DNA from: Theobroma cacao
Lineage: Eukaryota > Streptophyta > Magnoliopsida > Malvales > Malvaceae
Direction: 5' to 3'
Length of the DNA: 64,000 nucleotides
Assembly (NCBI RefSeq): GCF_000208745.1
Contig: NC_030850.1
Coordinates: forward strand, 7,224,509-7,288,508
The position numbers and the translations under genes were made by a program. Below are positions 52,776 to 64,000 of the stretch, piece by piece. The stretch's first letter is position 1, and every line of letters begins with the position of its first letter. The notes beneath the pieces are model-generated. The model had not been told where the DNA came from. It searched no databases and saw only the letters and a list, made by a program, of their open reading frames with translations.

Positions 52776-55360
52776 TGGCTTGATATGACATGTGGCGGCT
52801 GATAACATGGGGTATTGCAGAATGAAGAAACCTGCTGGTCATACATCACCATAGATCTTTCCCCAAATGGGGAAAAGAAAATCTTGAGGCGCTTCTGTTT
52901 CTTTGGTTGATTGCGTATCGTTGTTTGGCAGCAGTTGAACCAATGGGGGATTTCCACGAGTTGTTGGAGGTGAATTTTAACATGGTTGGATTGACCCAAA
53001 AGAGGAACACGTGGGTGGTTCGTGATGGGGATTTTGTCATCATGGGGTCCAGTTGATGTGTTTGAGGAGGCGGATGGAATTTGATGCACGTTGGTCACAT
53101 TTGTGAGATATTTATTTTTGACTTTGAGGGACATACAAAGAATGGTGAGGGGAATTGGAGGACATGTCAAGTCCGTGACATTATTGATGTTTCACCAAAT
53201 CTTTTGGTTCCTTACTTTATCGACGTTGCTCGATGGACTCATCTTTTTCACTCTGACCATAACCAATCGCCACGACCCAATCTGGAGCCACAAGAAGAGA
53301 ACGAGCCAAAACCCAACTCGGCTTTCATAGGCAAGGGCCAGCAATTGGCCCGGGTTGGGCCGTTAGGGCCTTAAACTAGGCCATGCGAGCCACGGAAGAT
53401 GTAGCGACCTTGCCTGCCACTATTCTTAAATCGGTTGAGCCAAGATGTAGCGACCTCGGGCTAGGCTTCAAGCAAGGTAGTAATTGGGCTCAACCAGCTA
53501 GGAAGGAGTAGGAGAAAAAATTAAAAAAAAAAAAACAAAAGACAAAATAGGTGCTGATATATCATATTGGAAAAAAATTAAAAAAAAATCCAATTTATAC
53601 CATTTTAATACATTGAGGATTCAATCAGAAGAATTTAAAGAATATGAATTAAAATAAGAGTAATAAAAACAAAAAGAACATGCTATGGACTTGTTAGATT
53701 CTTTGTTTGTTTGTTTGTACTACATGAATGTGAACTTTGTCGGTCTCGCTTCATATATTTCTGTCTCTTCCCTAGTCATAGCTAACCGGCTTTGGTTTGT
53801 AGGGTGAGGTGAAAACAATGGAAAGGGGTGGGTAAATAAATGAAAAAGAAAATGATTTTTATTAGTATTCGGTGACAGACAAAAGTGAAAAGAAACAAGA
53901 TACGAAAGATTAACAAATTTCTATCAAGCCCTAATGACGAAGTCCATAACATTAATCCTAATTAGAAGTCCCTTTTAATCAAATAGGCAACAAATAAATT
54001 ACATTCTTAACCTTTAAATGAAGGCTTATATATGTTGATCTCTAGCCTCCCATTTATTTTATTTAAATCCCAAATCTTAACCAATGTTTAGCACATATTC
54101 GTAGGTATTTTCATAATGCGAATCTTGAAAATCTTTGTATTTTTTTAAGATAAAAGAAAGAGTTTTTGCATAGACGGCATTATATATGGCCAACAAGCAT
54201 ATCAAATTGTTTAGGACATTAACTTTTTTTTTTCTTTTGAATTTTTGGAACAAAACAATGTTGTTTTCTTTTCCCCCTCAATTTACAACTGAAAAGTGGA
54301 ATTCATTTCCTTTATTCTTTCCTTGTGTAGACAGAATTTATGAATGATATAGGACCTACTCCTTAATCAAATTAATGTGCAAAAATCATCATAAATCAAA
54401 TCTTTCAGTACAAGTGATTCATTATTAATGGTAGGGGGGAAGGATATAATTTTGAAGAGTGCGTTGTTTGCTTTTATAATGTACAAAATGAAAAAAAATA
54501 AATAAGTACCATGTACTTGGTCTTCAAATATAGTGCTCACTGTAGTAAGTCTTTGGTCAAATATAAAGACAAAACCAAGACATGACCTAAAGTCATGAAT
54601 AAGAGTTTTTTGTTGGTTGTGTCAATTATTCTTTGTCTCCTACACAGCACAATTTTTGTTTGAATGCCTTTAGTCTCAAAACTATATTCCTCTCCAAACC
54701 TAACAGACACAGAGAGCTTTGTTATATGCAAAACTAAAATAAAACTAATCACCAAAAAAGCCCCACTTTCTACTAATATATAAATCTTAATCAGTGCTTT
54801 TCAGACTTGGTGCCAGAAATCCCTATATTCCATGCTTGTGCCAACAATTCTCTAAACAACCAGTGAGTGACAGTTTTATGAACATGTAAATATAAAATTA
54901 ATTAATTAATTAATTAATAAAATTGAAACCCAAAGGCAAAATTTGATGAATATAAATTAATTATTCCATGCTTACACCTTTCCCTCACAATTACACACGC
55001 TGAGTCCTGAGAGGGAAGAAAAAGCCCAAAAAGAAAAAGTTGTTGCATTGGGCATAAGACAGTTTTCCAGCTCAACAAGGCATCAGAGTTTCAGACGATC
55101 CCACTTGTGCATGTCCAAAACATCTTCCCAACAATGATAGCTCCTTTCCTTCACAAGTCACAATCTCTTTCTTGTTTTAACTATTTCCACTTACCCTAAA
55201 AAAGTTTGCCTCAGTTTCTTCACCGTCCCCTTTAACTATACAAACTGACATAACCGAACGACCCTCCCCAATAAACCATCTTTCATTCCCAGCATAAATA
55301 ATGGAACAAAAGTTTATATGAACCAAAACCTGTTTTTGAGTTTTTCCCAATCATAAAGCA
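52776..55360. other. Intergenic region upstream of the BTB gene
   Basis: No exon can be supported. 53250-53480 has GGCCCGGGTTGGGCC-like and GAGCC-rich units resembling the end of a decayed transposable element, and it lies next to A-runs at 53520-53590. 54895-54918 is an (ATTA)n run. 54990-55360 is likely promoter for the BTB gene, although no clear TATA box stands out. Confidence 0.45.
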
Positions 55361-55378
55361 GAGAGAGAGAGAGAGAGA
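55361..55378. repeat. (GA)n microsatellite in the BTB gene leader
   Basis: An uninterrupted GA run in the likely 5' leader, followed by further GAGAG and GAAAG sequence to 55410. GA-rich leaders are frequent in plant genes and bind BBR/BPC factors. Confidence 0.7.
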
Positions 55379-55410
55379 CAGAGAGAGGGGGGGATAGAGA
55401 AAGAAAGAAA

Positions 55411-55455
55411 ATGTTTGCTCTCTGCTGCTTTCTTCGTTCTCAACTCGGTTCCTGA
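55411..55455 (+). CDS. Upstream ORF, 14 codons, in the BTB gene leader
   Basis: A short ORF begins with ATG after AGAAA and reads MFALCCFLRSQLGS, then TGA, 59 bases before the main start codon. If it lies in the transcript it could reduce translation of the BTB protein, as leader ORFs commonly do. Its own peptide may not matter. Confidence 0.45.
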   Translation: MFALCCFLRSQLGS

Positions 55456-55514
55456 CTCGTTGTTCTTCCTAACTCGTTCTTCTTTGACTCAATTCGTCGC
55501 TCGGTCTTTTTACC

Positions 55515-56234
55515 ATGGACGATCCCCCTCGTCGGAGACACGGCTCTCGCCGCCGATCCTGGTGTTGCACGTTCAATGTACCTCCGTCGAGTCCTGACAA
55601 CCCTTATTTGTCACAGCATTACCGTAGCAATAACAGCAACTGCAAGACTAAACTGGGTCCACAAAAGACTGACTCACTCTCCAAACTCACAACCTCCAGT
55701 TCTGTCCCGAACTCACCCCTGAGTTCCAAATCCGGGTTAACTCTCGTGGGTCGGATTGACCCGCGTCGGATCCTTTCACCCGGCCGAGTTTCCCCTATTG
55801 ACCATACTGATTCCTTAGAAGAAGGTCGCCACTCTTCACAAGCCACCCCATCCGCCGCTGTCGATTCCATACCCAGATCGCGATCGCGGAGTTTTCGGGC
55901 CAAAATAGAGAGTCCGGATACCCATTCGGGCAAGGATCCGGGTCGGGTCGAAGGAGATAGAGGAGGTTTGTACGATGTGAGGCTGAATTTGAAAGGCAAA
56001 AATGGTGGGGTTTTGGTGTTGGAGCTGAATTCTGGGGTTTTGGCTTCGAATTCGGAGGTTTTCGCGGGTTTGATTGCGGGTTCTTTGGGGAGGAAAATGT
56101 GTAGAATAGAGGTTCCTGAGGTTGAAAATTTAGGGGTTTTTAGAGAAACCATTGAGCTTATGTTTGAAGAAAACATAGCGAAGAAGCTTGTCAAAATTGG
56201 GGTTTATAGAGCTATTGATATACTTGAGGTTAGC

Positions 56235-56267
<33 letters not shown>

Positions 56268-59200
56268 CAAGAGTTTTATCTAAAACTTAAAATTTTGGTC
56301 CTTTTCAGTTTTATCTTTTTCCATTGAATTGTTTCGTATCTGTTGGTATTGTTTTAAGATAACTATGTTCAGAGAAATAACTTTGTTTTAAGAAAATAGG
56401 AAGCTTAGGGGAAATCGTATTCCTAAAAAAGACCAAAATTATCACACAAGTTATCTTCCCTTGGAAAATCATGAGTGCTTATTAACATCATTTTTTTTAT
56501 TATTTAAACTTTAAAGATTGATCAAGTTGCGGGATGGAAATATATGAAACTCTGATTTTCTTATCATGTAGAAAATCATATAGGAAGCCAATGATTAGGA
56601 AGTTCTTCGTTTTATTATTGGTCAAACGTCCTGTTAGATTTAGAACCATATTTTTACCATGTTTCTTGCCCTAGTTTGACAAATCAAGGATTTCTTTTGT
56701 TGTCTCTGCATGTAATTCTTGAATCAAGATTACTTGTTATAGGAGCTTTCTTAAAATTTCGGAGATTGTGAAGCTAATTTAGAAGAAGTTTCTTATTGTT
56801 GTCAAGTGTTTTCTTTTCCTTGTTTGACACAAATTGTTCTCTGCTACCAAATATGCTATACTCTTATCTATTAACTGAGTTAAATATCAGTCAGTGCAGA
56901 AGATATAGCACAAGCTCTTGAGTAGGATTGTAGTGAACAAAATCTTACTGAATTCTGCTTAACTGATTTCAAGAAAACTTCTAAGTTGAAGAATATCAAT
57001 TGGCAAGTTAACCGTATGAAACATATATTTCACAAGAGCCATCAAGAAAGTAATTCTTGAAACCTGATTTTGACATAAAACTCAAGAATACTAGTGAACT
57101 GTAAAAGTGTTGCACGTAATTTCCATTATCAAAAGTGTAAATTTTCTAACAAGGAAGTAATTCTCTTCACTAAAATTTAGTACTGTAGAAAATATAGAGT
57201 ACTTCTCCTCATGGAGGGTTTTTTCAATGACATGGGCAAAATTTTTAAATGACCTTTGGTGGCCACAGGAAAACAAAGTTTTTCCTCCTACCTCCGTGTT
57301 GTAATTTCCTTTTAAGCGAATTAAGATTTTTATTTTAAGTTGTGCTTGTTATCTCCAATTCCTGTTCCTTTTAATATCTGGTCAATTCTTCCTTGATACA
57401 ATTTTCTCTAATTTTGTTTACATTTCCTTCTTTCCTGAACCATGAAACCATAATTACCAAGCACAATTGCTCAGATCATTCTAAAAATTTCATTTTTTCC
57501 CCACTACAAAGCAAGCACCGAAACCTGTTGATTTGGTTACTGACTTGCTGCTCTTGAATTTCACCAATCTTTGTTCTTAGCTCCAGCAGCTATTTTTCTG
57601 TATAGCTATTTTTCCTAATAATATTATTTATGCTTACATATTTTATTTTTTTAAAGAACAAATTTAGATCTCTTTAGTATTTAGGATTCATATATAAAAT
57701 GAGATTTGCATGATGACTACTCTTTCATGATAAAGTCAAAAAGTTTTGTTGACTATTTGTGGATTCAATGCATTCTGGTGTCGTGATGCATGGTGAGAGA
57801 GCTACCAGCTCAATAAATTTTATGTAAATAGGTTTATCCTTTTAGGATCTAGTGGTTTTCAATTTAATCTTTCAGTACCATCATCAGTTAGCTATAAACT
57901 GGACCTGCATTTAACTTGGTTTTCAAATGGTTGATAAATCTATCAGGCTTATCAACAGTAATCCTCAAGAAATATTGACTGAACCCTTTGGATCTTAGTT
58001 TGGGTGGTAAATTATTGGGCTGTAGACAGCTGTAAGTCGTAAGTTTAAATAAATCAGTTGAAAACAGGCTAGGGGAAAAAGGGGCTGTAACCCACTTGGT
58101 GTTAACAACGCAACCTGGCATATTATATAGACCTATGACAGATAATTTGCAAAGAATGGCTTATATTCTTTTAGAAAAGTTCTATGGTGAAGAGATTATT
58201 AGGTTATGCCAAAGCATGTGATTGGATAAGTTTGCTGCTCCAGCATGGTTGGCAGGGCCTTCCCCTTTTTCATCCCTCTCTCTTGTATATTTATGGAACT
58301 CTCCTCACTGTGCTGTTCTCAGGTCTTATGCAAATTACAGTGCTTTAGACTGGTTTTGCTGAGAGCTATTCTAGGTCAGTCAGCTTGGAATCAAGGTTGG
58401 CCATGCTAATAGATTGGGTTCATTGTCCATGTGGTATGTGAATGGTCCTAGGAAGAATAGCTATGGGATTGGATATTGATCTAGATGGCTTACAGTTCGT
58501 GAGATATACTGAATGGTTAGGTTGGCTACTCGAATTGTCTAAAAAAAGAGAAGATGTTGATCATTGACTTTTGGGTTCTTTTCCCTTATTAGACTGCACA
58601 TCCATGCATATTCATGTAGGTAATTTAAATGCCCTGAGCAGACAACTCTCTGCCATCATGCCCTTGCTGCATTTTCATTTTAGAAGTCATTGCCTTTGAT
58701 TTCATTCTGATTATAATATATATGGTAATTATTTGCATATGCTAACTTGAAAAATGTTGGCTTTAGTGGTTTTTTTTTCCCAAAGACAAAATTGTGGGGC
58801 ATAAAAAGTTGCCTCTAAAAGTTGGAAGAGGCAAAATAGATAGTAAAAGATATGAAACCATCTGTAAAAAATCATTATTCTTACTGTGCTATAAACTAAT
58901 TTTAAGTACTTTGCTTGATCACTGCGATGAGAACTTCAAGCCTTCTTTTTTAGGTATTTTTCTTTGATTAAAATACTAAAGCATCATTTGTAATTGCAAT
59001 CAGGTATCAGCTGGCATTATGTTTAGCAGAGGTGTTTTGTCTTGTTTGAAGTACCTAGAAGCTGTTCCTTGGACCGAGGGAGAAGAAGAAAAATTAAGGA
59101 GCCTGTTTACAAGGTTCATGTTTGATGATGCAACAAGTAGAGATATCTTCGCAAGACTATATTCTCAGGAATCAACAGAGACCCATCAAAATTTAGCCAG

Positions 59201-59942
59201 ACATCTTGTTTCATCCATCACCACCTGCTCTGATGCCAATGCAAGAAATGAGCTCAAGTCACTGGTCAAGGGTCTCCTGTGCAAAAGCTCAGTTTATGAG
59301 AAGGAGCAACCTGATGTCAACAAGGAGGACTTCTATGCTGTTTGCCAATCTTGTGTGAGTGTGCTAGTCAACCTGTTTGAAGAGGCCTCCGATGCTGTAC
59401 CCTATGAAAGAAGGGCCAAAAAGGAGATGGGAAAGCCTCTAATTGAACGCATCTGCAGACAGGTGGATAATATCAATTGGCTGCTGGAGATCTTGCTTGA
59501 TCGACAGATAGCAGAGGAATTTGTGGATCTCTGGGCCCATCAAGGGGAGTTGCTTACAATGCATGAGAGAGCGTCTCCCATGGTTAGGTATGAGCTAAGC
59601 CGGGTTTCAGCAATTATATTCATTGCAATGGGTACAAGGAAGCTGCACTGCCGCTCAGAGGCCAGGTCAGGGCTTCTACAATCATGGTTTGGCCCAATGC
59701 TGTTGGACTTTGGTTGGCTGCAAAGATGCAGAAAGGGGCTTGACATGAAGGCATTGGAGGAAGCTATGGGTCAGACCCTCCTTACACTTCCTCTGAAGCA
59801 GCAGTATGTGCTGTTTATGGAGTGGTTTCGATGTTTCTCCAAGCATGGCACTGAATGTCCTAATCTCAGCAAGGCCTTCCAGATTTGGTGGCGCAGATCT
59901 TTTCTTAGGGGCTCTGAAACATATGCCATCGAATCAAGGTAA
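55515..59942 (+). CDS. BTB/POZ domain protein (At1g63850-like), two exons
   Basis: Exon 1 is 55515-56228 (238 codons, donor CTTGAG|GTTAGC). Exon 2 is 59004-59942 (acceptor TGCAATCAG). They join in phase 0 to 550 residues. The N-terminus is basic and Ser/Pro-rich (HGSRRRSWCCTFNVPPSSPD; RSRSRSFRAK) and probably disordered. The BTB/POZ fold covers about residues 151-260 (LYDVRLNLKGKNGG, LVLELNSGVLASNSEVFAGL, GVYRAIDILE). The remaining helical half (PWTEGEEEKLRSLF, INWLLEILLDRQIAEEFVDL, LPLKQQYVLFMEWFRCF) is typical of a plant BTB subgroup without other named domains. BTB proteins of this type may act as CUL3 adaptors or scaffolds. The substrate is unknown. The single intron is long (2775 bases) and appears to hold no gene. 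The start is the first ATG of the conserved frame. Confidence 0.9.
56229..59003. other. Long intron of the BTB gene
   Basis: This is AT-rich sequence without a domain-bearing ORF on either strand. I saw no terminal inverted repeats or LINE tail. A TCTTT-rich run lies at 56240-56268, directly after the donor. Confidence 0.6.
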
Positions 59943-61510
59943 TTGAGTAATATTCTTTTAATTTTTTGTTTCCCCCATGTGTGTGATATTGCAGTAGTGT
60001 AGTGTGAGAGATTCACAAACATCTGTAAGTGAATAATGTAGATTCTATGTAGAATTGTTGTAACACTTTAACCTGTAAGAGGAAAATGGCATCCTATTGT
60101 CTTTTGAATCGATCCTTGTGTATTTATACGCTCAGAAGAATGCCATTGTCAAGTCAGAAAGTAGGAAATACAGCAACATGCAGGCCAAAACTAGGCTAAA
60201 GAATACAGAATACCCTTCTGGTTTCGAAGAATAGCAATCTTGAGGTTATGTCGAGTAGAATTTATAGTTGATCAAAGATCCAAGGTGTAAGGTTAGAATG
60301 ATATATGTTCTTTTGTTTTCATTTTAGTTGGTATTGGCCTGATCTTACCAACTAAAATAGCTCAGTGTTTGCCAGCGCGGGCAGGATAGTTGATATGGCT
60401 TGGCTTTAAGGGTCTGATAGGGAACTTATATATAAATGCCACTTTTCATTCATCCTAAATCTCCGTGATTGAAGAAAGAAAGTGAAAATGGACGATGCTT
60501 TTTCTTTTCAAAAGGACAAACTATTATCACCTTGTGTACAAACGTTTTTTCAATTAATTACTTTGAGGTGTCAGAAATTAGATTATTAATTTAAACTAAT
60601 TTCATTCATTTTAAAAGAATTATTTATTAATAACTTAACCCAAAATGTTGGTGAAGCCCATTCTCTTAAGTGTAAGTGAAATTTGAGGAAAAATCTTAGA
60701 AAGAATACGATTATGTATGTGCTTAAAAAAAGAAAAATACTTTCATAAGGTTTTATAAGTATAAATTGGTGTGCCCATACCATTATAGTTGAGATGTGTC
60801 ACGCCAACTAGATATTTTCTCCGGTCGTTATGTTCAGAAGAAGGGGAGTTAGATGGTACGCCAGCCCAGCATTTTGATCTTCTTTTACCTTTTGATTCCC
60901 TCAAGACCGCTAACTTTTGCACTTGGCCTAATCTAACGTTCCAGAAGCATTAGACACCACTTCCATCATAGGTCTTAGCTGTACAGGAATGGACCCCAAA
61001 GCCAAATTGTATATTGATTGAGAATCTAAATTTGGGTTACTGAAAAAGGGCTAAATGTCCCAAGCGTCAGGCTGGGCTCAGTAATCAACGGCCATTATGT
61101 TTTCTTAAGCGGTGCATAGCCTACTGTTCGATCGCCACGTGGCAGGTCCACACACTGGCGTGTAAGTTTGTGATGTGATTGTGATGCTACGGGGACCACC
61201 TCATCATCGGATGCTATGCATCCATCCTTCTCATGCATGTCTAACCGCCCATGCCATTTTTGGTGTCATTATCCATGCCCCATGCCTGGAAAATATTTTT
61301 AGTATATGATGTGTTTACTCTTTTATAACCTAAAAAAATAAAATACAAACTAAAACTATTATTCTATTAATAAATTAGAAATTTCAGAAAGATAAAGAAA
61401 AGAATTTTCTTTAGTGTGCAAAAGCTTCCTTTTTTTTAAAAAAAAAATTCTGATACTTTAGTATAATTATATTATATATATATAGAGAGAGAGACAGAGA
61501 AGACANTATA

Positions 61511-61541
<31 letters not shown>

Positions 61542-63380
61542 ATTGGAGATGCTTACTTAGAAAGAGACAAGAAGTTCAATTTAAAAGCCCTTCAAATCAT
61601 GATCAAAAGGCAATAATCTCCTCAAGGCCCATTTGATGGGGATGTCAATTTTTGTTTCCAAACCAAATATTTAACTTATTTCCAATAATTTAAAAGTATA
61701 ATCCCCTTGATGTTAGGAGTTTAATTTCAATTTTAAGTGGCTCTTTTCTATTTTATTTTGACAAAAGTGGCTTTTTCTTAATTGATTTGGAATTGGCAGC
61801 CTTATTTTGTGCATTTCCCTTCAAAATCCTTCAATTTGGGCAAGAAAATATATAATTTCCAAGAATAAATCTTTTGATCCAAGCATCACATAATTTAGAC
61901 AGTTTTTCTAAATTATTCTGCTCCATTATGAAAGTACTTCACAATAATTAATAATGGACCCCCATCTAGGGTTGACCCTAACTTCTTATCACCATTGAAT
62001 CTGCCATTTTTCCATGGAACTTAGTATCAAAGAATATTTCCTATTTTTTATGATTATTTTTGGTTTATCTTGAGGACTCACTCTTGGGGATTTAAGTTAA
62101 TTACTATTAATTTTTTGTAACGATTTTTTTGCATTAAGTTTTGTAATTAGCATATTCTCTCTGTTTTTTTCCTAGTAATTAACATATTCTTATTCAAGTT
62201 ATATATTTTAGTTCTTTTAGTCGCACATCTTTTATTTATTTTTTAATTATTTGTTTTATAAATGAACTTATTATGCTCTAAACAAAATTTTTTACGGAGA
62301 TGAAAATAAAAAAATTAAGTAAGAACCTAACTTAATATCAATAATACGTCGAAGACATGTAATCTTTTTAATAAGAAAAAGAAAATTGAAATATATGTAA
62401 TTATTAAAATATAATGTGATAAAGGAAAAGAGGTAAATCTAACTTTACTTTAAAAAAGATGATTATTGCATTAAATGTGATAATTATGAATATTTTTCAA
62501 ACCAAAATATAAAAACATTACTTTTATTATAGACTAAAATATTTATATTAGTACTAATAAGAAATTGAGTTTGGACTATAAATGATTTTAAGTTCCAATA
62601 TGATAAGATATTGTCATGTTAATCTTTAACATACTATTTTGATAAAAGACTTATATCTTAACCAGATTTTACGTATGAAAAAATAAAATAATATATGGAT
62701 CGTGTTTTTTTTTTTAACATGTGTTCAATTAATCAATAATTATTTTTAAAATATATTTTAAATAAATACATGTCAATCTCTAAAATTAAAAATTTTTATC
62801 CTGGATGCAAATAATTTATAAAATAAATGAAAAATATATGAGATGAGAACCATCATCATCATCATCATCATGTAACATGTCATTCGCGTTAGAAACACAC
62901 ATGGACTCCACATAAAAAAAAAAAAGAAAAGAAAAGAAGAAGATTTGACTTTGTAGATAGAAATAACGTAGGAAAAAAAAAGAAAAAAACCAAAAAAAAA
63001 ATGAATTAAATCCAAAGGAATTTTGACGTCCGCAAGAACACACACACATAAACTCTGGGTACACTGTCTTTCTTCGCTCTTTGCGCCTCTCTTCTCTTTC
63101 TATTTCTAAAGAAAACAGACTGAAGAAAGAAAGTGCAGAGACTGCAGTAAATACCCAAAAAGGCCAAAAAAAAAAAAGAAGGATATATATGTAAATAAAA
63201 TTGTACGGACGTGTATAGATATTAATACTAATAACAATAATGATAATCTGTTGATAATGTTTTGTTATCACATTCAAATTCCAAAGAAATCCTATTGGAG
63301 AAGAGCTTCAAGACAAAATAAAAATAATTACTTTAAATAATTAATATTATTATATTCGGCTTTGTTTGGAGTTGTGTCGG
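59943..63380. other. Intergenic, no supportable gene
   Basis: 59943 to about 60150 is probably the 3' UTR of the BTB gene. 60800-61300 has higher GC content but no exon-like frame. A compound (TA)n(GA)n microsatellite with one undetermined base is listed separately. 61560-62860 is AT-rich. An (ATC)n run lies at 62850-62871. The minus-strand ORFs at 62773-63277 are low-complexity poly-Phe/Ile readings of A/T runs and are not genes. Confidence 0.5.
61470..61541. repeat. Compound (TA)n(GA)n microsatellite containing an N
   Basis: Two TATATATAGAGAGAGA-type runs stand on either side of an undetermined base at 61506. The repeat of the same motif on both sides of the N suggests a collapsed or uncertain microsatellite length in the assembly. 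Confidence 0.75.
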
Positions 63381-64000
63381 CTATCTTTTTGGGTTTATTG
63401 CGGAAAAGATCAACAATTTCTTCTCTGAAGAATTTTCAACACTGCCACTTGACACTGTAAGTTCTCTCCCTCTTTCTCTCCTTTCTTTTCTTTTTTTTTT
63501 TTAATGGGTTCTCTTTGTTTGGGAGAATGAAGAACAAAAAGTATTTCACTTTTTTTCCCATACTTTTCATGTATCTTTTCTTTTCTTTTTTCTTTGTCTT
63601 TGGGATTTCATGTCATTGGTGAATTATGATATTCTTTTCTGTGTTTAATATGTGGGTTTTCATTGATATCTAGTCTCTTTTTTTTATTGTGGGTGTTGGT
63701 TTCTGGGTTTAGAATGGGAGGAAGGGTTCAATTTTTATTGACTCCGGTTGTAATTTTAGCGTTAAATTATTGGATTTTCTTTCTTTTTCCTACATTTTAC
63801 TTGCAACCAAATATAGATGAAAGCTTCATTTTTTTTTTTTGTATTTTGAATTTGGGAGATGGAATTATTTCACTTTGATCTTTTTTTTTCATCTTGTTTT
63901 TCACTTTGCATAATGTCACTATCATTTTCTTTTGATACTATTATATTCTGCTTGAACCACATTTGCAAGTACATGTGCCAAGTAGAGACAATTATTTGAT
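63381..64000 (+). promoter_or_regulatory. Possible first leader exon of a gene running off the window
   Basis: A pyrimidine-mixed stretch at 63390-63458 ends in a good donor (GACACT|GTAAGTTC) followed by a C/T-rich intron start. The rest to the window end is T-rich with no acceptor plus open frame that I trust. It may be a non-coding first exon of a downstream plus-strand gene. Confidence 0.3.

Noticed and set aside
53081..53374. A 97-codon plus-strand ORF upstream of the 93-aa gene
   Set aside because: It runs through GGGCC-rich repeat-like sequence, has no domain and shows no splice or start context worth calling.
62773..63277. ORFs with long Phe/Ile/Met runs
   Set aside because: They translate A/T runs and an (ATC)n microsatellite, so they are not coding.

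Overview
This window is nuclear DNA from a flowering plant, almost certainly a eudicot. It is AT-rich, with genes split by many GT-AG introns. It carries plant-only families (YUCCA flavin monooxygenase, NAC factor, plant-type PI4K-beta), non-LTR retrotransposon remains and small hAT-like and Mutator-like elements. There are no operons and no bacterial or viral genome blocks. I cannot name the species from the sequence alone.

Layout. 1-8.8 kb is a decayed locus. It holds exons 1-2 of a YUCCA auxin-biosynthesis gene (minus, 1787-715), then several LINE 3' ends, then a separate fragment of YUCCA exons 3-4 with a frameshift (minus, 6115-5723). 8.8-10.1 kb is a NAC gene whose coding sequence has no intron (minus). 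11.5-27.9 kb is a complete phosphatidylinositol 4-kinase beta gene (minus, 17 coding exons). It includes a possible 30-nt cassette exon, a GC-AG intron, and mobile elements inside its introns. 28.2-36.9 kb is a gene-free repeat cluster: two hAT-like elements, a tandem array interrupted by a foldback element, and a 5'-truncated LINE. 37.3-43.2 kb is a WDR55-type WD40 gene (plus, 15 exons) with a 1.34-kb Mutator-like element in intron 8. 44.4-49.9 kb is translation initiation factor eIF3a (plus, 13 coding exons). 52.5-52.0 kb is a small three-exon gene for an unrecognised 93-residue protein (minus) with ABRE/G-box motifs upstream. 55.4-59.9 kb is a two-exon BTB/POZ gene (plus) with a short upstream ORF. 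60-64 kb has no coding gene, although a transcript leader may begin near 63.4 kb.

The genes are ordinary independent plant genes: translation (eIF3a), phosphoinositide signalling and trafficking (PI4K-beta), nucleolar/WD40 function (WDR55), transcription (NAC), a BTB protein and auxin synthesis (YUCCA remnants). They do not form a pathway. I found no convincing undescribed multi-gene system. The best leads are the broken, tandem-like YUCCA locus, the well-delimited mobile elements with target-site duplications inside introns of essential genes, the intron-free NAC gene, the PI4K splicing oddities and the unassigned 93-aa gene.

All exon boundaries were read by eye from splice consensus, reading-frame continuity and recalled family conservation. 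No alignment or transcript data were available.
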